Shown here one piece after another: positions 28,004-36,892 of a stretch of 64,000 nucleotides of DNA. Made by a program: the position numbers and the translations under genes. The notes under the pieces are model-generated. The model searched no databases and had not been told where the DNA came from. It worked only from the letters and a program-made list of their open reading frames with translations. Within the stretch, counting starts at the first letter, position 1; each line of letters begins with the position of its first letter. The stretch is taken from contig JAGATV010000045.1 in NCBI GenBank assembly GCA_017621075.1, positions 1-64,000 on the forward strand, written 5' to 3'. Source of the DNA: Lachnospiraceae bacterium (GTDB taxonomy: Bacteria > Bacillota > Clostridia > Lachnospirales > Lachnospiraceae).

Positions 28004-29503
28004 ATGGAAGGGGCTCAGGTTTTTTCATGCAGTACCGGCGGTGTACGTAGCATTTTTAACAAAAATAGCGGCGATGCACTGTTCCTTAAGGTGGAAAATG
28101 ACAGGATATCCGGAAAAGGTTATGTGTGCAATGAGGATGGCAGAAACGGATACATAGATGATTTTTCATTTTCCATTACAGAAATAAAGAATATTTTTAT
28201 CGGTGAGTATATGGGATTGCAGGCGCTTGGCTTCAATGCCCGTGTCGCAAACCTGTATGGTGCCAAGAAAGTACAGGTTATGCTTCCCCAGTTGAAAAAT
28301 ATGGATCTGGTCATCGGATTGTTGAATCGTCTGAAGGCCAGTGCGGAAGATGATGCAGAGGATGCGAAGAGCGCAGCTCCCAAGCGTCAGGTTCCTCCGC
28401 AACCGGTTCCTGCAGCACCTGCACCTCAGCCTGCAGAACCGCAGCCTGTAGCTTCGGAGAGACAGGCAGCACCTTTGCCGAAAGCGCCGGAACCGGCAGC
28501 ACAGGACGATGAGGAACAGTCTGCAGAAGAATTCCAGAAGAAGATGGATAAGCTCACTGTGCTGAAGGATTGCGGCCTGCTGGGCGAGAAGGAATTCAAC
28601 GCCAAGAAGATCGAACTGGTGGGCGAGTACTTTGACCTCACTGACTTTAATGAAAAGATCCAGAAGCTGATTGTGCTGAAAGACTGCGGTCTGCTTTCCG
28701 ATAAAGAATTTGAGGCTAACAGGGTAGACATTATCAAGGAATGCTGTGACACCGAGACCAGTGACATGAAGGAATACAGGCGCAGCGTCCAGAAGCTGAG
28801 TTTTTTGGAGCTGGGCGGCGTCATTACCCAGGAAGAGTACGAGAGAAGCAAGCAGATCCTTGTGGATGATGTGGAATTCAAGATCTCTGACAGCAAGGAT
28901 GAGTTTGTAAAGAAACTGAAGAAGCTTCCGGTTCTGAGAGACACGCAGGTGATCACTGCGAAGGATTACAAGCAGAAGATCGAAAATCTGTTACAAATGA
29001 TAGAGGTTGATGCCAATGACGAGCTGGATCATCTGGCAGATAAGCTCAGCAAGTGGCCCATTCTGGCCCAGGAGAACATTATTTCCGCCAGCGATCTGAA
29101 GGAGAAGCAAAGAACACTGGTAGCCAAGTATCTGGGCGGTGACTGGAACACTCCGGAAGAACTGGAAGATATGATCCGTAAGATGGTGGCACTGAAGCAG
29201 GGTGACTGGCTGTCTGAAAGAGACTATATCATCAGACGGGAAGAAATCTTAAAGAGGGTTGCTTCCGCTACGGATTCCGTGGAGAGGATCCAGACCTATA
29301 TGATGCTTGCAAAGACAGGGCTTGTCAGCGAGGAAGAATGCTCGAGCCAGAGACAGAAGTGCATTGATGATATCTTTAAACCTTGTGCTTCCATGGATGA
29401 ATTCAAGAACAGGGTAAATACCCTGCTTGAGTTCCAGAAGGCAGGAATCATTACCGAGGAAGAGTTTGTGGCATTTAAGACTAAGCTGATGAGCGATTTA
29501 TAG
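28004..29503 (+). CDS. Poly-SHOCT protein heading the type IV pilus operon
   Basis: 499 residues, no signal peptide or membrane helix. Residues 1-110 form a beta-rich domain (GDALFLKVENDRISGKG, LGFNARVANLYGAKKVQVML) that may be a PH-like fold. A Pro/Ala-rich linker spans about 125-170. From 176 to the end I count eight related units of 38-47 residues, starting near 177, 215, 258, 301, 341, 388, 426 and 467. Each has a helix ending in L-x-x-L, then a turn and E-E-F/Y pattern: GLLGEKEF, GLLSDKEF, GVITQEEY, QVITAKDY, NIISASDL, DWLSERDY, GLVSEEEC, GIITEEEF. This is the SHOCT pattern, normally seen once or twice. It lies 13 nt before pilT and is probably a cytoplasmic scaffold for the pilus motor; that role is inference. 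Confidence 0.8.
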   Translation: MEGAQVFSCSTGGVRSIFNKNSGDALFLKVENDRISGKGYVCNEDGRNGYIDDFSFSITEIKNIFIGEYMGLQALGFNARVANLYGAKKVQVMLPQLKNMDLVIGLLNRLKASAEDDAEDAKSAAPKRQVPPQPVPAAPAPQPAEPQPVASERQAAPLPKAPEPAAQDDEEQSAEEFQKKMDKLTVLKDCGLLGEKEFNAKKIELVGEYFDLTDFNEKIQKLIVLKDCGLLSDKEFEANRVDIIKECCDTETSDMKEYRRSVQKLSFLELGGVITQEEYERSKQILVDDVEFKISDSKDEFVKKLKKLPVLRDTQVITAKDYKQKIENLLQMIEVDANDELDHLADKLSKWPILAQENIISASDLKEKQRTLVAKYLGGDWNTPEELEDMIRKMVALKQGDWLSERDYIIRREEILKRVASATDSVERIQTYMMLAKTGLVSEEECSSQRQKCIDDIFKPCASMDEFKNRVNTLLEFQKAGIITEEEFVAFKTKLMSDL

Positions 29504-29516
29504 AAAGCGAGACGAT

Positions 29517-30572
29517 ATGGCTACGATAGAAACTATTTTGGATTGTGCAACACAGGCTGGAGCCAGTGATATTCATCTTACGGTAGGCGTTCCGCCCAAG
29601 ATGAGGGTAAACGGTTCTTTGGTGGAAATGCCGTTTCCTGTCTTAAAGGGCGAGGATACTCTGGCAATGTCGGTGCATGTCATGAACCAGGTGCAAAGAG
29701 ATGTGTTTGAAGAGCGGGGCGAATTTGATATGTCCCTTACACTTCCCGGTGTGGGACGTTACCGTGTGAACGTATTCAAACAGAGGGGTTCCATTGCCAT
29801 GGCACTCCGTACGGTTGCCACGGACATTCCTTCCCATGAATCCCTGGGCATTCCGGAATCGGTTGTCAATCTGTATCAGAGAAAGAGAGGACTGATCCTG
29901 GTAACAGGTCCTACCGGTAGCGGTAAGTCTACTACGCTGGCTTCCCTGATTGACAAGATCAATCAGAACAGGGATGCCCATATTATCACACTGGAAGATC
30001 CTATCGAGTATCTGCATTCTCATAAGCTGAGCATTGTGAACCAGCGTGAGATCGGAATGGACACCCAGAATTATGCAAATGCACTTCGTGCGGCTCTTCG
30101 TGAGGACCCGGATGTCATCCTGGTAGGAGAGATGCGAGATCTGGAGACCATCAGTATCGCTATCAGAGCGGCAGAAACCGGACATCTGGTTCTCTCCACA
30201 CTGCATACCATTGGTGCTGCAAGTACCGTGGACCGTATCATCGACGTATTCCCGCCCCATCAGCAGCAGCAGATCAGAATCCAGTTGGCAAACGTATTGG
30301 AAGCTGTCATTTCCCAGCAGTTGATCCCTACTGCAGACGGCAAGGGCCGTGTGGCTGCTTTTGAGGTATTGCATGCAACTTATCCTGCGCGCAACCTGAT
30401 CCGTGAGAATAAATCCTATCAGTTGCCCAACGTCATGCAGACCGGGCGCAGCCTGGGTATGATCACCATGGATGATGCCATCCTGCAGCTCTACATTGAC
30501 GGTATCATCGACAGGGATAATGCAATCCAGTTTGCTCAGAATCCTGAGGGTATGCAGCAGAAGATTTATTAA
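29517..30572 (+). CDS. pilT: Type IV pilus retraction ATPase PilT
   Basis: A hexameric AAA+ motor that depolymerises the pilus, powering twitching and DNA or surface retraction. The 351-residue protein starts with the ASDIHLTVGVPPKMRVNG domain. It has Walker A GPTGSGKST at 131-139, the Asp-box TLEDPIEYLHSHK, Walker B DVILVGEMRD near 199-208 and the PilT-defining AIRAAETGHLVLSTLHT (His box) at 215-231. There is no tetracysteine zinc site, which also separates it from PilB. It follows the poly-SHOCT gene by 13 nt, with GAAAGCGAG before the ATG. In many genomes pilT stands beside pilB; here a tRNA gene and a YfhO gene lie between them. Confidence 0.96.
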   Translation: MATIETILDCATQAGASDIHLTVGVPPKMRVNGSLVEMPFPVLKGEDTLAMSVHVMNQVQRDVFEERGEFDMSLTLPGVGRYRVNVFKQRGSIAMALRTVATDIPSHESLGIPESVVNLYQRKRGLILVTGPTGSGKSTTLASLIDKINQNRDAHIITLEDPIEYLHSHKLSIVNQREIGMDTQNYANALRAALREDPDVILVGEMRDLETISIAIRAAETGHLVLSTLHTIGAASTVDRIIDVFPPHQQQQIRIQLANVLEAVISQQLIPTADGKGRVAAFEVLHATYPARNLIRENKSYQLPNVMQTGRSLGMITMDDAILQLYIDGIIDRDNAIQFAQNPEGMQQKIY

Positions 30573-30635
30573 AATAGCAAATAGTCTCGAAAGTGAGAAA
30601 AAAGAAAAAATTTGAATAAATCAATAAAAAAGTAC

Positions 30636-30664
30636 TTGCATTATTTGAAAAATGATGATATAGT
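30636..30664 (+). promoter_or_regulatory. Promoter of tRNA-Glu
   Basis: TTGCAT (30636-30641), 17-bp spacer, TATAGT (30659-30664). These are the same -35 and -10 hexamers as in the topA promoter at 47679-47707. Confidence 0.8.
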
Positions 30665-30667
30665 AAA

Positions 30668-30698
30668 CAAGTGCTGTGGTGCTCAACAACAGCACTTG
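30668..30698 (+). promoter_or_regulatory. Inverted repeat at the tRNA-Glu transcription start
   Basis: CAAGTGCTGT (30668-30677) and ACAGCACTTG (30689-30698), a perfect 10-bp inverted repeat around an 11-nt loop. It begins 4 bp after the -10, covers the likely start site and ends 5 nt before the mature tRNA. It may be an operator or a processing hairpin. Confidence 0.6.
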
Positions 30699-30703
30699 AA
30701 TAT

Positions 30704-30775
30704 GGCTCGTTGGTCAAGCGGTTAAGACGCCGCCCTCTCACGGCGGAAACAGGGGTTCGATTCCCCTACGAGCTG
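30704..30775 (+). tRNA. tRNA-Glu (anticodon CTC)
   Basis: A 72-nt cloverleaf. The acceptor stem GGCTCGT pairs with ACGAGCT (last pair G-U), followed by a D arm, an anticodon stem CCGCC/GGCGG with loop CTCTCAC giving anticodon CTC at 30737-30739, and a T arm AGGGG-TTCGATT-CCCCT. CCA is not encoded. It reads GAG. It lies in the 331-nt space between pilT and the second YfhO gene, on the same strand. No convincing terminator follows, so transcripts may read into the YfhO gene; the rest of that spacer shows only the YfhO ribosome binding site. Confidence 0.95.
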
Positions 30776-30904
30776 TTTAAACAAAATAGATGCGTAAAAG
30801 AATAGTGACTAATCGTGAAGAGTGGAATGTTGTAGACAGAGGATCCTGTTTGCGGCATTTTTTGTTTATAAGATATTGGATATAAGGGAATTGGGAGTAA
30901 GACA

Positions 30905-33382
30905 GTGAAGAACAGCGCAGGTATGGCAGAAGAGATAAAAAGAAAAGATATATGGAAAGAAATCTTCTTTTTTTTACTTTCCTTTTTGTTGCCTGTGGCT
31001 CTGATGATGTTAATCTTGGGAAATTTGGGAATCACCTATGGTGGTCAGGTTACATTGCTTACTTATGATATGCAGCAGCAGTTTGTGGCCTTTTTTGCTT
31101 CCTTGAGGTATATTCTGGATGGTACATATTCCCCCTTTTTTAATTGGGGAGTTTCCCTTGGCGGAAACTATATGGGACTGATCGCTTATTATATGGCAAG
31201 CCCTTTGTCCTGGATCACCTTATTATGGAATCTGGAATCTATGCCGGACGCCATTTATGTCCTGACCCTTTTGAAAATTGGACTGTGCGGACTGACTTTT
31301 GCCATATTTACCAGATTTGGACTGGCTGAGAAAAAATGCAATTTTATCAATGTGGTTTTTTCCTGCTGTTATGCGCTGATGTCCTACAATATTATGTACA
31401 GCATGAGCTTGATGTGGTTGGATGGGGTGATCTTGCTCCCTATCATCTTGCTGGGTGTGGAACAGTTGCTAAAAGGGAAAAAGGGATTTGTATATTTTGC
31501 CTCCATGGCAGCTCTTTTCCTATGCAATTATTACATATCCTATATGGTAGGGATCTTTGCTGCAGCTTATGTGGTATGCAGGGCTTTTTCCATGGCATCC
31601 GGAGAAAATTGGAAGGCAACCATGAGGGTTTTGATCCGATTTGGGATCAATACTCTTCTGGCGTTGGGGATTGCTATGCCGCTACTCCTTCCGGCTGTGA
31701 AAAGTATTGAGACAGGGTATGGCACGGGAGCTGCATCAGTGGAAAGCGCAACTGTTGAAGCTTATGATTTTACTGTGTTGGAATTGGTTAAAAAGCTTTT
31801 GCCCATGCAGTATGACAGTGTAGAGAATGCCGGTCTGCCGTCGATTTACTGTGGCAGTGTTATGCTGGGGCTGGCCTTTTTTTTCTTTTTGCAGAAGAGA
31901 TATGGCATCAGGGAAAAATTGTGTTATGCGGTGTTACTGCTTCTTCCGGTTACGGGATTTCTGAATCAAAAAATAGATTATGTATGGCATGCATTCCGAT
32001 ATCCGAATTCTTTTACCTACAGATATGCTTTTCTCTTTTCGACAGTGGTGCTGATACTGGCATGGCGTTCTTTTGAGGGGATTCCCAGAGAGACACAGTT
32101 TGCACGGCTTTTGACTTCAATAGGTGTATGTTATATTTGTGCGGAGCTGTTCTTTAACGGGTCGGCACTGGTTAGCGGTATCCATAAAGAAGTCGGATAC
32201 AGTGTCAGAAACGGATATGATACTTTTTTGGAATTGTATTATCCTTTGTCAGAGAAAATAAGAGAAGACGAAGAGTTTGCAAGAACGGAAGTGGTTTGCG
32301 GTTATATGCCATATAACGCAACTATGCTGTTTGGATTAAACGGAGTGAGCGGTTTTACTTCTACCTACAATGGAAATGTATATAATTTTCTGGGTATCAT
32401 TGGTGGAGAAAACCAGGGAAATTCGGTTTTGGGAAAACAGTTGACCCCTTTGGGAGACAGTCTTCTCGGAGTCAAGTATCGAATCACACCCCAAAAGGAA
32501 CAGGAAGGTTATATCCTGAAAAGTACCACAGAGATCGTCACAGATATTGGAACAGCACGGGTGTATCTGCAGGAAAATCCGCTTCCTTTGTCATTGGGAT
32601 ATGCAGTTTTGGGAGAAAAGCTGTTTCAGCCATTGACATTGTCCACGGATCCCTATAGCAACCAGAATGTTATTTTGGAACAACTGGGAGCAGAGGCAAG
32701 TGAAGTGTTCTACGCAATCCCTTATGAAAGTACTCATGAAGGAAACGGTTGGAATTTTGAATTTACGGTTCCTTCTGATGATCCGGTATATTTCTATGTC
32801 AATGCGGTAAAAGATGGGCAGGATGCTGAGGAACGGGATGATAGAGAGATAAATGTGCATGTGTCTTGGGATGGGGAAACGCAGAACTATTGGGTAAATG
32901 TCAGAAATGGTCTATACCTGGGCAGATTTCCCAAAGGGTCAAGGGTTATCTTAAGCTTTGAGGAGGAAAACCTGATTTATTATGATTCCTACCTGTATCG
33001 GATGGATATGGAACAGTATGAGAAAGCTGTTGCCTCATTGCAGAAAAAGCAATTGCAAGTATCTTCCTATAAGGGGGGGCATATCCAAGGAACCGTGACT
33101 GCGGAAGAAGGAGAGACACTGTTTACCACAATACCTGTGGGTGAAGGATACCAAGTGAAAGTAGACGGAAAGGAAAGCCCATATGGTATGGCTTTGGGAA
33201 CGTTCCTTACGATTGATTTGCAGCCGGGCGAACACCAGATTGAGATATCTTACATATCGCCGGGATTCCTTACGGGAGTCAGAATATGCATCATCGCATT
33301 GCTTGCAACATTGATATATTTCCTTGACAAAAGTATTTTTAATATAGCATATTGCACAAAACGTAAAAACAGTGTAAAATAA
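30905..33382 (+). CDS. YfhO-family polytopic membrane protein (second copy)
   Basis: 825 residues with the same plan as the gene at 18083. Roughly a dozen helices cover about 22-425, the first extracytoplasmic loop reads LTYDMQQQFVAFFASLRYIL and FNWGVSLGGNYMG, and a large outer domain and a terminal helix (TGVRICIIALLATLIYFL) end the protein. YfhO-type proteins act as extracytoplasmic glycosyltransferases on wall polymers. The start is GTG 30905 with GGGAG about 7 nt upstream; an internal ATG at 30923 is possible. It sits inside the pilus locus, between tRNA-Glu and pilB, and is AT-richer than the pil genes. Pilin or surface-glycan modification is a guess from position only. Confidence 0.86.
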   Translation: MKNSAGMAEEIKRKDIWKEIFFFLLSFLLPVALMMLILGNLGITYGGQVTLLTYDMQQQFVAFFASLRYILDGTYSPFFNWGVSLGGNYMGLIAYYMASPLSWITLLWNLESMPDAIYVLTLLKIGLCGLTFAIFTRFGLAEKKCNFINVVFSCCYALMSYNIMYSMSLMWLDGVILLPIILLGVEQLLKGKKGFVYFASMAALFLCNYYISYMVGIFAAAYVVCRAFSMASGENWKATMRVLIRFGINTLLALGIAMPLLLPAVKSIETGYGTGAASVESATVEAYDFTVLELVKKLLPMQYDSVENAGLPSIYCGSVMLGLAFFFFLQKRYGIREKLCYAVLLLLPVTGFLNQKIDYVWHAFRYPNSFTYRYAFLFSTVVLILAWRSFEGIPRETQFARLLTSIGVCYICAELFFNGSALVSGIHKEVGYSVRNGYDTFLELYYPLSEKIREDEEFARTEVVCGYMPYNATMLFGLNGVSGFTSTYNGNVYNFLGIIGGENQGNSVLGKQLTPLGDSLLGVKYRITPQKEQEGYILKSTTEIVTDIGTARVYLQENPLPLSLGYAVLGEKLFQPLTLSTDPYSNQNVILEQLGAEASEVFYAIPYESTHEGNGWNFEFTVPSDDPVYFYVNAVKDGQDAEERDDREINVHVSWDGETQNYWVNVRNGLYLGRFPKGSRVILSFEEENLIYYDSYLYRMDMEQYEKAVASLQKKQLQVSSYKGGHIQGTVTAEEGETLFTTIPVGEGYQVKVDGKESPYGMALGTFLTIDLQPGEHQIEISYISPGFLTGVRICIIALLATLIYFLDKSIFNIAYCTKRKNSVK
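33352..33380 (+). promoter_or_regulatory. Sigma-A promoter of pilB and the structural pilus genes
   Basis: TTGCAC (33352-33357), 17-bp spacer, TAAAAT (33375-33380), the -10 touching the YfhO stop codon. It lets pilB onward be expressed apart from the poly-SHOCT-pilT unit. Confidence 0.7.
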
Positions 33383-33417
33383 TAATGAAAATATTATGAA
33401 ACTGACAGGTGGATGGA

Positions 33418-35112
33418 ATGGCAGGATATAGTGGCAAAAAAATCCGGTTAGGCGAAGCATTGGTGCTGAGCAACACCATTACGGAAGAACAATTACAGCA
33501 GGCGTTGGAACAGCAAAGGGGTACCGGCAAGAGACTGGGTGAGATTCTGATCGACCAGGGCCTGATCACAGAAGAGCTGATTGCCCAGGTCTTGAGCGCA
33601 CAGTTGGGCTATCCCATCGTGGAATTGTCAAACATAGACATTCCGCCGGAAGTAAAAGGACTGGTTCCCACTTCCGTATTAAAGAAAAAGAAAATTCTGC
33701 CGATAGAATATGCAGAAAATAATATGAACATTCTCCGCGTGGTCATGGCAGACCCGTTGGACATGGATGCCATGGATGATGTATCCATCATCACGGGCTG
33801 CCAGGTGGAACCGTTGATAGCAACTCCCAGAAACATCATGATGGCTATCGACAGATTGTATGGTTCCACGGAGGTGGCTTCCGCCCTGGAGAAATATGCG
33901 GAGGAAAGATTCGGCACACAGGAAGAAGACGAAAGTGTCAATGAAGATATCAACAATTCTCCTATCGTTGTCCTGGTAAAGGAAATGATCGAAAAGGCAG
34001 CGAGACAGAGAGCTTCCGATATACATATCGAACCCCTGGAAAAGTCGGTTCGTATCCGTTACCGTATTGACGGCGCCCTTTATGAAAAAGCACAGTATGA
34101 CATCAAGATCCTGCCGGCATTGTCCGCCCGTATCAAGATCATCGGCGGCATGGATATCTCTGAAAAGAGAAAACCCCAGGACGGACGTATCACCCAGATG
34201 GTAGACCGGACGGAGTATGATATCCGTGTATCTGTCCTGCCCACTATATATGGTGAGAAAACCGTTATGCGTCTTGCTTCCAAAACGGCGCTGAACAGAG
34301 AAAAGAGCCAGTTGGGCTTAAAACCCAATGAAATGGCGCAGTTTGACCATATTTTGAAAAATCCCCATGGCATCCTGTTGGTTACGGGACCTACCGGTAG
34401 TGGTAAATCCACCACATTGTATACGGCACTCAGTGAGCTGAATACAGAAGACGTGAATATCATCACGGTAGAGGACCCTGTAGAGGCGAATATTGACGGT
34501 ATCAACCAGGTACACGTCAATCCCAAGGCGGACCTGACCTTTGCCAGTGCCCTTCGTTCTATCCTGCGTCAGGACCCTGATATCATCATGATCGGTGAGA
34601 TCCGTGACCAGGAGACGGCAAGTATTGCAGTGCAGGCATCTATTACCGGTCACTTGGTGGTAAGTACTCTGCATACCAACTCGTCCTCCAGTACCATTAC
34701 CCGTCTGGAAGACATGGGAATCGAACCCTACCTGATCGCGGATTCCATTGTAGGCGTCATTGCACAGCGACTGGTAAGGCGTCTGTGCCCTGCATGTAAG
34801 CAACCCAGATTGGCCACTGAGGAAGAAAAAGAACTGATGGGCTGCAAACTGGATGAGGATGTGACAATTTATGAGCCCGCCGGGTGTATTCAATGTGACA
34901 ACATGGGATACAAGGGTCGAATCGGTGTCTATGAGATATTGGAGATGACCCCTACCTTGAAGCGCATCATCAGTAAAGGTGGAAATGCAGACGAGATCAA
35001 GGACCAGGCTATGAAGGATGGTATGCATACCTTAAAGATGAGCGCTACGGAGTATGTGCTGAATGGCATTACCGCATTCAGCGAAATGATGAAGGTTTCG
35101 TTCGACATTTAA
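33418..35112 (+). CDS. pilB: Type IV pilus assembly ATPase PilB (GspE family)
   Basis: The motor that powers pilin polymerisation. About 564 residues. A GspE N-terminal domain (KIRLGEALVLSNTITEEQLQ, LGEILIDQGLITEE) leads to the ATPase core with ASDIHIEPLEKSVRIRYRIDG, Walker A GPTGSGKST near 324-332, TVEDPVEANIDGINQVHVN, Walker B IIMIGEIRDQETA and the His box SITGHLVVSTLHTN. A tetracysteine zinc site (RLCPACKQ and CIQCDNMGYKGRIGVYE) is typical of PilB/GspE. I start at ATG 33418 because AGGTGG lies 6 nt upstream; a GTG at 33409 is part of that site. pilC follows after 60 nt. Confidence 0.96.
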   Translation: MAGYSGKKIRLGEALVLSNTITEEQLQQALEQQRGTGKRLGEILIDQGLITEELIAQVLSAQLGYPIVELSNIDIPPEVKGLVPTSVLKKKKILPIEYAENNMNILRVVMADPLDMDAMDDVSIITGCQVEPLIATPRNIMMAIDRLYGSTEVASALEKYAEERFGTQEEDESVNEDINNSPIVVLVKEMIEKAARQRASDIHIEPLEKSVRIRYRIDGALYEKAQYDIKILPALSARIKIIGGMDISEKRKPQDGRITQMVDRTEYDIRVSVLPTIYGEKTVMRLASKTALNREKSQLGLKPNEMAQFDHILKNPHGILLVTGPTGSGKSTTLYTALSELNTEDVNIITVEDPVEANIDGINQVHVNPKADLTFASALRSILRQDPDIIMIGEIRDQETASIAVQASITGHLVVSTLHTNSSSSTITRLEDMGIEPYLIADSIVGVIAQRLVRRLCPACKQPRLATEEEKELMGCKLDEDVTIYEPAGCIQCDNMGYKGRIGVYEILEMTPTLKRIISKGGNADEIKDQAMKDGMHTLKMSATEYVLNGITAFSEMMKVSFDI

Positions 35113-35172
35113 GAAGTATGGCATAAAATATATTAGCGGAAGACACGCAGAAATTGCGTGCGAGGAGGATAC

Positions 35173-36387
35173 ATGGCATCTTATGGCTATGAGGCACTGA
35201 ACAGTGCAGGGAAGAATGTGAAAGGAAGCATTGAAGCGGAGAGCATAGAGAAGGCACGACAGGAACTGAAGAAACAGGGACTGGTAGTGCTGAATCTTAC
35301 AACACAGTCTGCTTTGACCAAGGATATCAACTTTAAGGTGGGCGGTTGGCCCAAACCCAGAGATATGAGTGTATTCTGCCGTCAGTTCGTCAGTATGTCA
35401 AGAGCAGGCGTGACCCTGGTGGATTCCCTGAAGATGCTGGCAGAACAGACGGAAAATGACAGATTGCGAGAGGCTACCGAGGGAGTGCGTGTCAGTGTGG
35501 AAAAGGGTGAGACGCTGGCCCGTTCCATGCAGGATTATCCCAAGGTGTTCCCGGACCTTCTGATCAACATGGTAGCTGCCGGTGAGGCATCCGGAAGCCT
35601 GGATGTGGCACTGGAAAGAATGTCCGTCCATTTTGAAAAGGCTTCCAAGACACAGGCATTGGTCAAGAAGGCTATGATCTATCCTATCGTAGTGTGCTGT
35701 GTGGCAATCGGCGTTGTCATTGTCATGCTGACAGTAGTTATCCCTAACTATACCAGTATGTTTGAGGAACTGGGAACAGAGCTGCCTGCCATCACCAAGG
35801 CGGTGGCAGCATGTTCCGACGCACTGATACATGGGTGGTTCATCATTCTGCCCATAATCATTGCCATTGTGGTGGGACTGAAGATGTTTGCGGCAACGGA
35901 CAAAGGGAAGCATATATTCCATAAGCTGCAGCTGAGCATCCCCATTTTCCGAAATCTTTTGATCAAGCAGGCATCCTCCCAGGTGGCCCGTACCATGAGT
36001 ACTCTGATGGCGGCAGGTGTTCCTTTGATCGAAGCTGTGGAAATTGTGTCAGAGACCATGGATAATGTGTATTATAAAGAAGCATTACAGATGTGTAAGA
36101 ATGAGATCGTCATCGGTCAGCCGTTGTCCAGACCCTTGGAGGAGTGTGGATTATTTCCTCCCATGGTGTACCACATGACAAGGATCGGTGAAGAAACCGG
36201 TAATACGGAGGAAATGCTTTCCAAGCTGGCCGATTACTATGATGATGAGGTGGAAGTGGCTGTACAGTCCTTCATGGCAGCTCTGGAGCCTATGATCATC
36301 GTGTTGCTTGCCGGTATCGTCATCATTCTGGTGGGCGCTTGTATGGCACCTATGCTTACCATGTACCAGGCACTGGATCAGCTGTAA
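35173..36387 (+). CDS. pilC: Type IV pilus inner-membrane platform protein PilC (GspF family)
   Basis: The membrane platform on which PilB and PilT act. 404 residues in two related cytoplasmic helical domains: MSVFCRQFVSMSRAGVTLVDSL near 60-85 and the repeat IKQASSQVARTMSTLMAAGVPLIEAVEI near 260-290. Three membrane helices are visible (about 170-195, 220-238 and 375-398). The conserved MVAAGEASGSLDVALERM and MTRIGEETGNTEEMLSKLADYY are present. Start at ATG 35173, with GAGGAGG 5 nt upstream; the in-frame GTG at 35158 lies ahead of the ribosome binding site. Two prepilin genes follow directly. Confidence 0.96.
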   Translation: MASYGYEALNSAGKNVKGSIEAESIEKARQELKKQGLVVLNLTTQSALTKDINFKVGGWPKPRDMSVFCRQFVSMSRAGVTLVDSLKMLAEQTENDRLREATEGVRVSVEKGETLARSMQDYPKVFPDLLINMVAAGEASGSLDVALERMSVHFEKASKTQALVKKAMIYPIVVCCVAIGVVIVMLTVVIPNYTSMFEELGTELPAITKAVAACSDALIHGWFIILPIIIAIVVGLKMFAATDKGKHIFHKLQLSIPIFRNLLIKQASSQVARTMSTLMAAGVPLIEAVEIVSETMDNVYYKEALQMCKNEIVIGQPLSRPLEECGLFPPMVYHMTRIGEETGNTEEMLSKLADYYDDEVEVAVQSFMAALEPMIIVLLAGIVIILVGACMAPMLTMYQALDQL

Positions 36388-36417
36388 GGTTTGTAAGGCG
36401 CAAGGGGAAGTTGATAT

Positions 36418-36831
36418 ATGAAAGAAAAGATGGATCAAAAGGGTTTTTCTCTGGTGGAGATCATAATCGTGATCGCTATCATGGCAGTACTGATCGGAGT
36501 CCTGGCCCCGCAATATTTGAAATTTGTAAATAATGCAAGGGTGACCACGGATGTGACCAATGCCACTGAGATTGCCAAACTGGTAAACGGTGCCATCTCG
36601 GAAAGCTATGGGAGCAGCGTGCCAAATACCATCACGGGATCCGGAGGGACGCTGGTAAGCGGAGTCCCCGGACTGGAGGTCCTGCCACCTTGCAAGGTGA
36701 ATCCCTCTTATATCTGGGTGATCTCCTCCGAGCAGGGGAAGGGAGTGACCGAGATCACTTTAAACGGTCTGGAAATTTTTCCGGATGCGGAAGGACCCGG
36801 TGGATATTACACCACTTATTACACGAATTAA
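36418..36831 (+). CDS. Type IV prepilin (first of two)
   Basis: 137 residues. Class III signal peptide KEKMDQKG, cleaved by PilD before FSLVEIIIVIAIMAVLIGVLAP, with the mandatory Glu at +5. The short globular head ends in an aromatic GGYYTTYYTN tail. It shares the whole N-terminal helix and the GGYY end with the next gene, and both have an ITLxG-xxIxP strand near the C-terminus, so the pair arose by duplication. AAGGGGAAG lies about 9 nt before the ATG. This copy diverges more in the head and has a weaker ribosome binding site than the next, so it may be the minor partner; that ranking is inferred. Confidence 0.9.
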   Translation: MKEKMDQKGFSLVEIIIVIAIMAVLIGVLAPQYLKFVNNARVTTDVTNATEIAKLVNGAISESYGSSVPNTITGSGGTLVSGVPGLEVLPPCKVNPSYIWVISSEQGKGVTEITLNGLEIFPDAEGPGGYYTTYYTN

Positions 36832-36892
36832 GCACAGGAGTAGGGAACTGTGTTTAAGATATATATAGCAAATAAAAAGGAGAGAGAAAACT

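Noticed and set aside
30704..30775. tRNA-Glu as an integration site for the downstream YfhO gene
   Set aside because: No repeat of the tRNA 3' end and no integrase were found in the flanking sequence.
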